A stretch of DNA of 57,643 nucleotides from Gemmatimonadales bacterium (GTDB lineage Bacteria; Gemmatimonadota; Gemmatimonadetes; Palauibacterales; Palauibacteraceae): contig VXOJ01000040.1 in the NCBI GenBank assembly GCA_009840115.1, positions 1-57,643 on the forward strand. The letters run 5' to 3'. The position numbers were made by a program, and so were the translations under genes. The notes beneath the pieces are model-generated. The model was not told where the DNA came from and ran no database searches. It saw only the letters and a list, made by a program, of their open reading frames with translations. Below are positions 33,276 to 41,192 of the stretch, piece after piece. The first letter of the stretch is position 1. Each line of letters begins with the position of its first letter.

Positions 33276-34289
33276 TTACGGGACGGGGCGGAAGAGGCGG
33301 ATGACGTCGCCGGCGGTCATGTCGCCGACCTGGCGCGCGAGGCCCGCCGCGCGGACGGAGGCGATCGCCTGTTCGAAGCGGCGCCTCTCGCTCTCGGGAA
33401 GATCGATGATCTCGACGCCGGCCTCGACGGCCAGCCGCAACCCCTCGGCGCCGGCGCGCCCGTACGCGGCTCCACCGGCCATGGACATGGCGGTGTCCGC
33501 GGCCTCGTCGATCCAGCCCCGCTCCTCGGGGGACAGGGCGTCGTAGACCCCCTGATTCATCAGCAGCACGAACGGCAGCCCGGACGCGGGGAGCCAGTTC
33601 GTCAGGTAGACGGCGGGCTCGTGCAACTGGAACGCGGCGATTCCCGAGGGCGCGACGCCGACGCCGTCGATGACGCCGGTGGTCAGACTCTGATGGACGA
33701 CCGTGGCCGGCTGCATGACGGCGCTGGCCCCCAGCGCTTCGATGAATGGGATCGCGCTCCGCGACCAGACCCGGATCTTGAGTCCGCGCATGTCCTCCAG
33801 CGTCCGCACCGGCGTGTCGCGCGTGAGCAGCACCGGGGCCGACGTGGCCCAGATCCCCAGCACCTTCGCTTCGTATTCGCGCTCCAGAACGGACCGGGCG
33901 CGCAGCAGGGCCTCGGTACAGTCTTCCGGGCTCTTGCAGATGCCGGGGTAGCCGATGAGGTCGGTCATCGGAAAGCGGTCGGCGGTGTAGGAGGGAATCG
34001 CGAGGGCGATGTCGGCCACGCCGCTCAGCAGGATCGAGTACTGTGCCGGCGCGGACGAGTTCAGCGCGCCGGCGGGGAACTGCCTGAGGGTGAGTCGGCC
34101 GTCCGATAGCTCGGCGAGCTTTTCGGCCAGCGGCGTGAACACGCCATCGGTGAGGACGTGATCCGCCGGCAGGAAATGCGCCAGCGACAGCTCCCGGGTG
34201 CCGCCCGTGTCGGACGTTTCCCCGCATCCGCCCGCGACCCCGCTTGCGGCGAGCAGTCCGAGGACGAGCATCGGCCTCAGGCGCGTCAT
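33276..34289 (-). CDS. dctP: TRAP transporter solute-binding protein DctP-like
   Basis: 337 residues from ATG 34289 (MTRLRPMLVLGLL), a lipoprotein signal ending GVAGGC. The DctP fold is shown by LSLAHFLPADHVLTDGVFTP, TLRQFPAGALNSSAPAQYSI, LLTRDTPVRTLEDMRGLKIR and VWSRSAIPFIEALGASAV. The arginine in the GLKIRVW segment is the canonical carboxylate-binding position, so an organic acid is the likely ligand. The ATG comes 1 bp after the stop of the NCS2-like gene. The signal Cys would tether it to the membrane, like several TRAP binding proteins outside Proteobacteria. It works with the DctM/DctQ pair upstream. Confidence 0.8.
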   Translation of the reverse strand: MTRLRPMLVLGLLAASGVAGGCGETSDTGGTRELSLAHFLPADHVLTDGVFTPLAEKLAELSDGRLTLRQFPAGALNSSAPAQYSILLSGVADIALAIPSYTADRFPMTDLIGYPGICKSPEDCTEALLRARSVLEREYEAKVLGIWATSAPVLLTRDTPVRTLEDMRGLKIRVWSRSAIPFIEALGASAVMQPATVVHQSLTTGVIDGVGVAPSGIAAFQLHEPAVYLTNWLPASGLPFVLLMNQGVYDALSPEERGWIDEAADTAMSMAGGAAYGRAGAEGLRLAVEAGVEIIDLPESERRRFEQAIASVRAAGLARQVGDMTAGDVIRLFRPVP

Positions 34290-34290
34290 T

Positions 34291-36069
34291 CTACGACTCA
34301 CGCTCGGGCACCGCGGAGACGCGGAGGGTCAGTATGTCCACGTCGTGAAACTGCTGGTGCCGGACGGACGAGGCGAGGTGCCGGAGCAGCCGGAGCGAGA
34401 TCTCCTGCTCCACGTCGGCTGCCCGGGTGTCCGCCTCGAGCCACGCGAGCCGATCCTGGAGGTTGAGGTCGTCGCTGTCCGCCGCCGCCGCGCCGACTCT
34501 GAACTCCAGGACGGCCTCGTCATCGTCCTCGCTAGCCGTCAGGAGCAGTTCGTGTCTCTCCTCGTCCGGCGTGCCGTCCGCCGCGCCCGCCTCCTTCGCC
34601 GCCTCCCGCGACTCCAGGAGCGTAAGCAGCGCCTCCTCGCTCGCGGCTTCGAGCCGGTCCCTGACCTCCGCGAGCCCGTGCCCGGCAGAGAACGCCTGGA
34701 TGAACTCCCGGATCCGGGGCAGTTCGGCCATGTCCAGCGTGCCCCTGAGCCGGCGCTTCAGCCGTGCGGTCAGCCCCGTGAGCAGCAGCGCCACCAGGCC
34801 GCCCGACGTCAACCCGCTGCTGAACAGCCCGCTCGCGAACTCCGCGAAATAGGCGGGAAAGACCAGGTCGAACTCGAGGGCGACGCCCGTCCAGAACGAG
34901 ACGCCCGCGATGAGGCCGTTGCGGGGGTTCGCGTCGATGCTCCGCGCGACTTCGCGCATCCCGACGGTGAACAGCGTCGCCATGATCACGGCGATGGAGG
35001 CGGCCACGACGGCGCCGGGTATGGCGAGAATGACGGCGAGCGCCTTGGGGACGAAGGCGAGGACGGAGAAGACGAGTCCGGCCGCGATGCCGACCCGGCG
35101 CGCCGCGACGCCCGTGACTTCGATGGCGGCCACGCCGCTCACGTTGAGCGTGTTGGGCATCGTTCCCGCGAAACCCGCGAGCAGGTTCCCGGCGCCTTCC
35201 GCGGCCACGGCGCGCTGCACCGCGCGAAAGTCGACCGCCCTCGGCCGGCGCCACGACACGCGCTGGGCGGCGACCGCGACGGCAACGGACTTGGTCGTGC
35301 CTACGAGCGCCACGAACAGGAACGCGGGGAGCAGCGCCCAGAATTCCGGGCCGAAGCCGATGTCCGGCACCGGGGGCCGGCCGGGCGGGATGCCGATCCA
35401 CCCGGCGTCGGTCACTCGGGCGGTGTCGTAGATGCCGAAGGCCGCGCCGACCAGGGAACCGGCGACGATACCGATGGCCGGCGCCCAGAGGCGCAACGTC
35501 CCCTTCGTCCGGAGCGCGACCGCGAGGACGGCGACGATCGTCACGATCGCACTCACCGGCCCGGCCGGCAGGGGGGCTCCGGGCGGCAACTCGTTGATCA
35601 TGCCGAAGAGGATCGGCATCACGGTGACGGGAAGGAGCATGACCACCGTCCCCGTGACGACCGGCGTGAGCACCCGGTGCAGCAACGAGAGCCGGGCGGA
35701 AAACGCCGCCTGGGCGAGCGCCGAGATGACGACGAGGGTGGCGAGCAGCCCCGGTCCCCCCGCGATCAGGGCCTCCGCGCAGACCGCGATGAAGATCGCC
35801 GAACTGACGTGCGGCAGCGCGTACCCCGCGCCGATCCGTCGCGCCCGCACGCCCTGGAGGATCGTGGCCACGCCGCAGGCCAGCACGGAGGCGAACACCG
35901 CCCAGAACACGAGTTCCTCGGCGCCTCCCGCCCGAAACACGATCGTCGGCATCAGCACGACGCTGTTGATGCCCATCGCGGCGAGCTGCAGGCCGAGCCC
36001 CAGGGCGACGGGCCGCGGAAGCCGGTCCTCGACCTCGTAGCGCAGATCCTCGTTGGAGCGTCGCCTCAA
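34291..36069 (-). CDS. NCS2-like nucleobase permease with an extra C-terminal domain
   Basis: 592 residues. The first ~430 form about 12-14 membrane spans of the xanthine/uracil permease (NCS2, SLC23) type: GLGLQLAAMGINSVVLMPTI, LPHVSSAIFIAVCAEALIAG, FLFVALVGTTKSVAVAVAAQ and ANPRNGLIAGVSFWTGVALE. The last ~160 are soluble and unusual: FIQAFSAGHGLAEVRDRLEA with ASEEALLTLLESR resembles the N-terminal helix of HATPase_c_2 (anti-sigma-factor kinase) domains, but the nucleotide boxes are not evident, so any kinase activity is doubtful. It stands between dctM and dctP with a 1-bp gap to dctP. Substrate and the role of the tail are unknown. Confidence 0.7.
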   Translation of the reverse strand: MRRRSNEDLRYEVEDRLPRPVALGLGLQLAAMGINSVVLMPTIVFRAGGAEELVFWAVFASVLACGVATILQGVRARRIGAGYALPHVSSAIFIAVCAEALIAGGPGLLATLVVISALAQAAFSARLSLLHRVLTPVVTGTVVMLLPVTVMPILFGMINELPPGAPLPAGPVSAIVTIVAVLAVALRTKGTLRLWAPAIGIVAGSLVGAAFGIYDTARVTDAGWIGIPPGRPPVPDIGFGPEFWALLPAFLFVALVGTTKSVAVAVAAQRVSWRRPRAVDFRAVQRAVAAEGAGNLLAGFAGTMPNTLNVSGVAAIEVTGVAARRVGIAAGLVFSVLAFVPKALAVILAIPGAVVAASIAVIMATLFTVGMREVARSIDANPRNGLIAGVSFWTGVALEFDLVFPAYFAEFASGLFSSGLTSGGLVALLLTGLTARLKRRLRGTLDMAELPRIREFIQAFSAGHGLAEVRDRLEAASEEALLTLLESREAAKEAGAADGTPDEERHELLLTASEDDDEAVLEFRVGAAAADSDDLNLQDRLAWLEADTRAADVEQEISLRLLRHLASSVRHQQFHDVDILTLRVSAVPERES

Positions 36070-36156
36070 GCGCCGGACTCCCGTGCGTCCATCGTCCTCC
36101 CTGCTCGCGAGGTTGGCGTTGACCGCGAGATTGGCCCCGACCGCAGTGGCTTCAAT

Positions 36157-37467
36157 CTAGGACCCGTACATCGCGTTCGGCAGGAACGTCGCGATGTGTG
36201 GGAAGAGCGCGATCAGGACCAGCGCCGCCAGCATCGCGACCCAGAACGGCAGGATGCCGCGGAACATCGTGCGCACGGGCACGTCCTGGGCGACGCCCTT
36301 GACGACGAAGATGTTCAGCCCGACGGGCGGCGAAATCAGTCCCATCTCGAGCGTGATCACGATCATCACGCCGAACCAGATCATGTCGACGCCCAGCGAC
36401 TCGAGAATCGGCTGCACGAGGGGAACGGTCAGCACGAGCATCGCGAACCCGTCCAGGAACGTGCCGAGCACGATGAACATGAGCAGCACGAGCATGACGA
36501 CCTGGGCGCCCGAAAACCCCTGTTCGCCGACCCACTCCGCCGCGACGAACGCGATTCCGGTGAGTCCGAGAAAGACCTTGAATACGAACGCGCCGAACAG
36601 GATGAGGAAGGCGGTGCCGCTCGCCTTCAGCGTGCCGTTGACGACGTCGATCACGGTCTTCCGGTTCAGCGCCCGCCGCACGCAGGCCGCGACCAGCGTC
36701 AGGCACGCGCCGACGCCGGCCGCCTCGATGGCGGAGAAGACGCCGGCGTAGATGCCGCCGATGGTCACGATGACGATGCCCACGATCCACGCGGCGCTCG
36801 CGGTGGCGCGGAGGCGCTCCCGCCACGGAACGGACGTCGTGGCGTGCGGTGCCTTGTCCGGGTCGCGCCGGACGACGATCCAGACGGTGAGCACGAAGAG
36901 GAGCGTGAGCACGATCCCCGGCACCACTCCGGCCATGAACAGGCGGCCGATGCTCTCCTCGGTGACGATCCCGTAGATCACGAGTCCCGCCGAGGGCGGG
37001 ATGAGGAAGCCGAGCGTGCCGCCGGCGGCGATGGCCCCGGTCGCCAGCGAGTCGTCGTACCTGAACCGCCGCATCTCGGGCAGGGACACGCGGCCCATGG
37101 TCAGCGCGGCGGCCAGCGACGACCCGGAGAGGGCCGAGAAGCCCGCGCAGGCGACGATCGAGGCGGACGCCAGGCTGCCGCGGAAGCGGCCCAGCCAACT
37201 GTGGGCCGCGCGGTACAGGTCCTGACTCATCCCGGAGACCACGGCGAGGTTCCCCATCAGCATGAACAACGGCAGGATGGTGAGGGGATAGCGGGACGCC
37301 ACGGCGAAGATCTCGCCCGCCAGCACGGCCGTGACGGCGCCCGGGCGGATCGCGGCGATGCCGCCTATGCCGACAACGAGCATCGCCAGCCCCACCGGCA
37401 CCCGGATGAGGAGCAGCACGAAGAGGGCGAGAAAGCCCAGGAGCGCGATGGCGGTGCCGTCCATCAC
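36157..37467 (-). CDS. dctM: TRAP transporter large permease DctM
   Basis: 436 residues, about 12 membrane spans. Typical DctM segments: LLIRVPVGLAMLVVGIGGIA, YPLTILPLFMLMGNLAVVSG, AALTMGRVSLPEMRRFRYDD, GAIAAGGTLGFLIPPSAGLV and LISPPVGLNIFVVKGVAQDV. It moves solute with sodium or protons using the binding protein DctP and the small subunit DctQ. Read in the same direction as dctQ, which ends 30 bp before its ATG, and followed by the NCS2-like gene 87 bp on. Full length. Confidence 0.9.
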   Translation of the reverse strand: MMDGTAIALLGFLALFVLLLIRVPVGLAMLVVGIGGIAAIRPGAVTAVLAGEIFAVASRYPLTILPLFMLMGNLAVVSGMSQDLYRAAHSWLGRFRGSLASASIVACAGFSALSGSSLAAALTMGRVSLPEMRRFRYDDSLATGAIAAGGTLGFLIPPSAGLVIYGIVTEESIGRLFMAGVVPGIVLTLLFVLTVWIVVRRDPDKAPHATTSVPWRERLRATASAAWIVGIVIVTIGGIYAGVFSAIEAAGVGACLTLVAACVRRALNRKTVIDVVNGTLKASGTAFLILFGAFVFKVFLGLTGIAFVAAEWVGEQGFSGAQVVMLVLLMFIVLGTFLDGFAMLVLTVPLVQPILESLGVDMIWFGVMIVITLEMGLISPPVGLNIFVVKGVAQDVPVRTMFRGILPFWVAMLAALVLIALFPHIATFLPNAMYGS

Positions 37468-37497
37468 TCGGTCTGCCCGCTCATTCGACCAGCCCGT

Positions 37498-38037
37498 TCA
37501 TTCGGCGGGCTCGTTGGGGTCTTCCGCGTTCCACGCCGCGAACCCCAGGAGGAGTTGGGACAGGAGCAGCAGGCCGTAGGCGGCGAGCGACGCGCCGAGC
37601 GCGTAGTAGAACGGCAGGTGCGGGATCGACACGCTGCCGGTGACGTCGCCGCACGGAAGGCCGCAACTGCCGTGCACGAACAGGGCGTACGCGGCCACGG
37701 CGGTGGCGCCCACGCCGAGCAGCCGCGCGATGGCGTCCGTGAGCCTCGTGACGCGCCGGCCGGCGAGGCGCGCGAGCAGGTTCACGCACACGTGCGAGCC
37801 TTCGCGCGCGCCGTAGGCGACCGCCGCCGCCACGACGACCGTGAGCGACATCGTCGAGACGTCCTCGATCCAGAGCAGGGAATCGTTGAGGACGTAGCGC
37901 CAGAAAACCTCGGCCACCGTGATCCCGAGCAGCACCGCGAGCCCGACGCCGCCGGCCACGGCGAACCCCGCCGCCACCCGGCCGCAGAACGCCTCCGCCC
38001 GCGCGAAGCCCTCCCTGTGGGCCTCGAAAACCGTCAT
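37498..38037 (-). CDS. dctQ: TRAP transporter small permease DctQ
   Basis: 179 residues with four membrane spans (AAGFAVAGGVGLAVLLGITV; LWIEDVSTMSLTVVVAAAVA; LLGVGATAVAAYALFVHGSC; LPFYYALGASLAAYGLLLLS). Pattern WIEDVS...REGSHVCVN is typical of DctQ. It pairs with DctM to form the membrane part of the TRAP transporter and is the first gene of the minus-strand operon dctQ, dctM, NCS2-like, dctP. A cysteine pair near the middle (C-G-L-P-C) is unusual but may be incidental. Confidence 0.85.
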   Translation of the reverse strand: MTVFEAHREGFARAEAFCGRVAAGFAVAGGVGLAVLLGITVAEVFWRYVLNDSLLWIEDVSTMSLTVVVAAAVAYGAREGSHVCVNLLARLAGRRVTRLTDAIARLLGVGATAVAAYALFVHGSCGLPCGDVTGSVSIPHLPFYYALGASLAAYGLLLLSQLLLGFAAWNAEDPNEPAE

Positions 38038-38103
38038 GTCTCCCCGCCGAGTCGAGAGCCTACCCTGAATCGCGCCTCAGCATAGCGGGTTGGACGGGAT
38101 TTG

Positions 38104-40152
38104 CTAATACACGACGCGGTACGTCACGCTCAGGCTCCTCCCGGCCTCGGGCATGATCTCCTTCACCCGCGACAGGTGACGCCTGTACTCGGTGTTGCCG
38201 ATGTTGTCGAGGTGGAGCGTGATGACGTGCGGCCGCCCGGCGAAGGTGAAACGCACGCCGCCCGAGAGGCCGAGGATCGCGTATCCATCGGTGGGTTCCT
38301 CGAACCGCCCCGTCCGTTCCTGGCTTGCGGCCAGCCGCGTCTCGGCCTCCACGAACCAGTTCACCGGCGAATAGCCGATCGCCACGCGACCCTGGAGCGG
38401 GGGCATGAACGGGAGGGGTTCGTCGCTGGCGCGGATCGTGCCGCGCACGTACGACGCGGCGGCCTCCAGCCTGAGTCCGGCCGGCACCGACCACTCGAGC
38501 TGGCTCTCGAAGCCGGTTAGCACCGCGTCCTCTCCCACGAACTGGTAGATGGGGAGCCGCACGCGGCTGAGTTCCCCGGTCGCCTGCGGAAAGATGTAGC
38601 CCGCGATCGTGTTCCGGAACCACGTCGCCTCCGCGCTCAAGCGCTGTCCCGTGACGCGCCCGAACACGTCGATACCGAGTCCCGTCTCCGTCCCGAGCGA
38701 GGGATTGCCGACGTCGTATGAATTGGCCGCGAGGTGCGGCCCCTCCGAGTAGAGTTCGTGTACGTCCGGCGTGCGAAAGGCGCGGCCCACGCTCCCGCCG
38801 AGGGTGAACTGCCCGGTCACCGGCAGAAGCGCGCCCAGCGATCCGGAGACCGCGTCGAAGGAACGCGCGCGGATATGCCCGATGTCGGAGGACGCGTCTT
38901 CCTGATCCGGTTCAAGCTCGACCCGGTCGTAACGGAGCCCGGCCTCGACCGTGACCGGATCGAGCTGGATCTGCTCGAGGACATACGCGGCCTGCGTCCT
39001 GCGCCGGGAATTCGGGGTGTACAGTGCGCCCGCGAATCCGAAGTCCTCCCACGAGACTCTCGCCCCGACGGCCCCCGATGCGAACGGCCCCCAGCCCGCG
39101 TGCCGCGCCCGGGCCTCTCCGCTCACGATCTCGCGATCGTATTGGGCGCCGAGGATATCCGGGGGTTCCCTCTCGTGGTGCCGGTACCACGTGTAGCCGG
39201 CATCGAGTTCGATCGCCTCGAAGCCTCCTTCCGGCCGGATGACGCTGCGAAACCGGCCCGCGGCTCTCTCCTGCTCCGTGCGCACCGCGTTCGTGTGGCC
39301 GCCGACGAAGCCTCCGGGGATCCCGTAGTCGTTCGCGAAGTAGCGGAACGAGCCGCCCGCGTAGCCCCAGTCGTCCACCCACGACGTTCCGGCCGCCACG
39401 CTCCGCACGTCGGTCTGCGTGCCGATCAGGCGTCCGATCGGCGTCCGCAGATCCCCTCCCTCGCGCTTCGAGACCTCGACGCGAAGCGGGATGTTCTCGG
39501 TGACGCCGAAGGTGACCTGGCTGCTCCCCCCGATGCCGCGGGTCGCCCCCTGCCCCTGGAGCGAGGTGAACCCGGTCGCGCGGTCAGGCACCGCCTGCGG
39601 GACCTCTTCCCGAATGACGTTGATCACGCCCCCGAGTGCGTTGCTGCCGTAGAGAATCGCGCTCGGTCCGCGAATCACGTCGATCCGCCGGGCCGAGGAA
39701 GGGGCGAGCGCCGAGGCGTGGTCCGGCCCGCTGCTGAGGATGTCCCCCACCCGCTGGCCGTCTTCGAGCACGAGGATGCGGTCCCCGCTCAGGCCGCGAA
39801 TGACGGGCTGGGACGTGCCCGGCCCCATGCTCGTCACCGTGACCCCCGGGACCGATTCCACCGTCTGCGCGAGGGTTCCCGCGAGCTGCCGCTGCAGCGT
39901 CTCGTCCGAGAAGACGGCGGAGGGCCGGATCGTCTCGCTCACGGCCGTGGGACTCAGGACCGCCGTGACGACGATGTCCGGCAGGGTGATGGCGGCGACC
40001 TCGGCGGCCACCTCGACGGTGTCCGCTGCCTGCTGCTCGGCCTGTTGCTCGACCTGCTGCGCGACCGCCGTCGAGCCCGCGGCGGGGGCCGGCACGCCCG
40101 CGAGGGTGATCCCGAGGAGGAGAAGGAGGATGTAGGAGCGTCTGGACATCAT
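38104..40152 (-). CDS. TonB-dependent outer-membrane receptor, probably metal uptake
   Basis: 682 residues from ATG 40152. Signal peptide (SYILLLLLGITLAGVPAPAA); a TonB-box-like LPDIVVTAV; plug domain with LAQTVESVPGVTVTSMGPGT, QPVIRGLSGDRILVLEDGQR and RRIDVIRGPSAILYGSNALG; then a 22-strand barrel ending in YRVVY. Resembles zinc and cobalamin-type receptors such as ZnuD. It lacks a long His-rich loop that would clinch zinc. A Fur/Zur-type operator lies 52 bp upstream (40204-40225), and the Fur-family regulator precedes it on the same strand, so it is likely repressed when the metal is plentiful. Likely energised by the TonB at 44087. Confidence 0.85.
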   Translation of the reverse strand: MMSRRSYILLLLLGITLAGVPAPAAGSTAVAQQVEQQAEQQAADTVEVAAEVAAITLPDIVVTAVLSPTAVSETIRPSAVFSDETLQRQLAGTLAQTVESVPGVTVTSMGPGTSQPVIRGLSGDRILVLEDGQRVGDILSSGPDHASALAPSSARRIDVIRGPSAILYGSNALGGVINVIREEVPQAVPDRATGFTSLQGQGATRGIGGSSQVTFGVTENIPLRVEVSKREGGDLRTPIGRLIGTQTDVRSVAAGTSWVDDWGYAGGSFRYFANDYGIPGGFVGGHTNAVRTEQERAAGRFRSVIRPEGGFEAIELDAGYTWYRHHEREPPDILGAQYDREIVSGEARARHAGWGPFASGAVGARVSWEDFGFAGALYTPNSRRRTQAAYVLEQIQLDPVTVEAGLRYDRVELEPDQEDASSDIGHIRARSFDAVSGSLGALLPVTGQFTLGGSVGRAFRTPDVHELYSEGPHLAANSYDVGNPSLGTETGLGIDVFGRVTGQRLSAEATWFRNTIAGYIFPQATGELSRVRLPIYQFVGEDAVLTGFESQLEWSVPAGLRLEAAASYVRGTIRASDEPLPFMPPLQGRVAIGYSPVNWFVEAETRLAASQERTGRFEEPTDGYAILGLSGGVRFTFAGRPHVITLHLDNIGNTEYRRHLSRVKEIMPEAGRSLSVTYRVVY

Positions 40153-40203
40153 CGTGTGGGCCTGGTGCGAGGGTGGAGGTGAGGCTTGCCTGCGCTTGGC
40201 CGC

Positions 40204-40225
40204 TAATGATAACGGCTTATCGTTA
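40204..40225. promoter_or_regulatory. Fur/Zur-type operator upstream of the TonB receptor
   Basis: TAATGATAA-CGGC-TTATCGTTA is an almost perfect inverted repeat (8 of 9 half-site bases). It lies between the end of the Fur-family gene and the receptor start and resembles Fur-superfamily boxes. Confidence 0.75.
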
Positions 40226-40302
40226 AGGAGCAAAGGGGTGAGCCGACGACCTCCGATCAGGCCGCCGCGGGGGCCGCGGGGAGCGGCCGGGTCAGACGTC
40301 CG

Positions 40303-40671
40303 TCACGCGCACGCCGCGCAGCGGCCGAAGAGAATCAGTTCGTGGCTGTCGACCTGGAAGCCGTCCGGCGCCAGCGTCTCGACTTCGTCCGGGCACCGGT
40401 GGACGTCGAACGCCTGATCGCAGGAGTTGCAGAGGAAATGGTGGTGATGCGGACGGTCGGCCAACTCGTACCGAAGCCCGCCGCCCGGGAGCTTCACTCT
40501 CGACAGCCACCCCTCGCGGACCAGGGTCTTCACGTTCCGGTATACGGTCGCCACCCCGAGCGACGGCACGATCCGCTGGCCGTACTGGAGAATCTCGTCG
40601 AGCGTGAGCGGGCGCCCCGCGCTCATGAACACGCGGCGGATCGCCCGGCGTTGTCGAGTATCTCGTTGCAT
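40303..40671 (-). CDS. Fur-family metalloregulator (Zur-like)
   Basis: 122 residues. Winged-helix N-terminus: TRQRRAIRRVFMSAGRPLTL, DEILQYGQRIVPSLGVATVY and RNVKTLVREGWLSRVKLPG. The C-terminal domain has HHHHFLCNSCDQAFDVHRCP and ends FGRCAACA, giving two CxxC sites for structural zinc and HHHH plus D/E residues for a regulatory metal. This is more like Zur or PerR than classic Fur. Matching operators lie upstream of this gene (40701-40722) and of the TonB receptor (40204-40225), so autoregulation and control of metal uptake are likely. The metal itself is not proven. Confidence 0.85.
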   Translation of the reverse strand: MQRDTRQRRAIRRVFMSAGRPLTLDEILQYGQRIVPSLGVATVYRNVKTLVREGWLSRVKLPGGGLRYELADRPHHHHFLCNSCDQAFDVHRCPDEVETLAPDGFQVDSHELILFGRCAACA

Positions 40672-40700
40672 GGAAGTAACCCCCCGCGCAGTTGGACCCG

Positions 40701-40722
40701 TAATGATAACGGTTTATCGCCC
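40701..40722. promoter_or_regulatory. Fur/Zur-type operator upstream of the Fur-family gene
   Basis: TAATGATAACGGTTTATCG shares the left half and centre of the receptor operator; the right half is degraded (GCCC instead of TTA). Position 30 bp before the regulator's ATG fits autorepression. Confidence 0.65.
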
Positions 40723-40744
40723 CCTGTCACGCGAGGCCCGTGCA

Positions 40745-41179
40745 TCACTCACGCTCACGGTTCCTCCACCGGGCTTCGTTGGCGCGGATCGCGTCCTGGA
40801 CGAACACGGCGAGCCCCTTCCCGCGCTTCTCGAAGTACGCCTCGAAGCGCGGATCGGCCGTGTACATTTCGGCCAGGTTCCGGTGCATGCCGTGGCTGCA
40901 CGGATAGAACCAGCGGTCGATGTGGCGCCGATGTTCCTCGGCCAGGTCCATCGCCGCGCGGCCGGCGGCCTGGGCGCCCTCGGCCATCAGCTCGGCCAGC
41001 CCGGCCACCACCGTCTCGCCCTCCTCGGTGATCCGCGTCCAGTCGTCCTTGCCGTACGCGCGCGTACGCCGCATCGACTCCGCGTAGGCTTCGCTCCCGC
41101 CCCAGCGCCGCTCCACCTCGTCTTGGTACTGCCCGAGATCGAACTCCTCCAACCCCTCGAACATCTCCGTCCTGTCCAT
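40745..41179 (-). CDS. Stand-alone TipAS-type domain protein
   Basis: 144 residues. FEGLEEFDLGQYQDEVERRW, YAESMRRTRAYGKDDWTRIT, AMDLAEEHRRHIDRWFYPCS and HGMHRNLAEMYTADPRFEAY match the antibiotic-recognition domain of TipA (TipAS). Full TipA regulators have an N-terminal MerR helix-turn-helix; here only the ligand-binding half exists. Such proteins may sequester thiopeptide-like drugs. The cysteine in WFYPCSHGMH corresponds to the drug-attachment cysteine of TipAS. Same direction as the HEAT-repeat gene, whose stop is 13 bp before its ATG. Confidence 0.8.
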   Translation of the reverse strand: MDRTEMFEGLEEFDLGQYQDEVERRWGGSEAYAESMRRTRAYGKDDWTRITEEGETVVAGLAELMAEGAQAAGRAAMDLAEEHRRHIDRWFYPCSHGMHRNLAEMYTADPRFEAYFEKRGKGLAVFVQDAIRANEARWRNRERE

Positions 41180-41192
41180 CTCCGTCTCCTCG

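Noticed and set aside
34198..38085. A 1295-codon open frame antisense to the whole dctQ-dctM-NCS2-dctP operon
   Set aside because: Its composition is almost only D, E, H, R, G, Q, P and A, the mirror of GC-rich codon bias opposite membrane-protein codons. The sense genes have clear families, motifs and 1-30-bp spacing. It is a long shadow frame.
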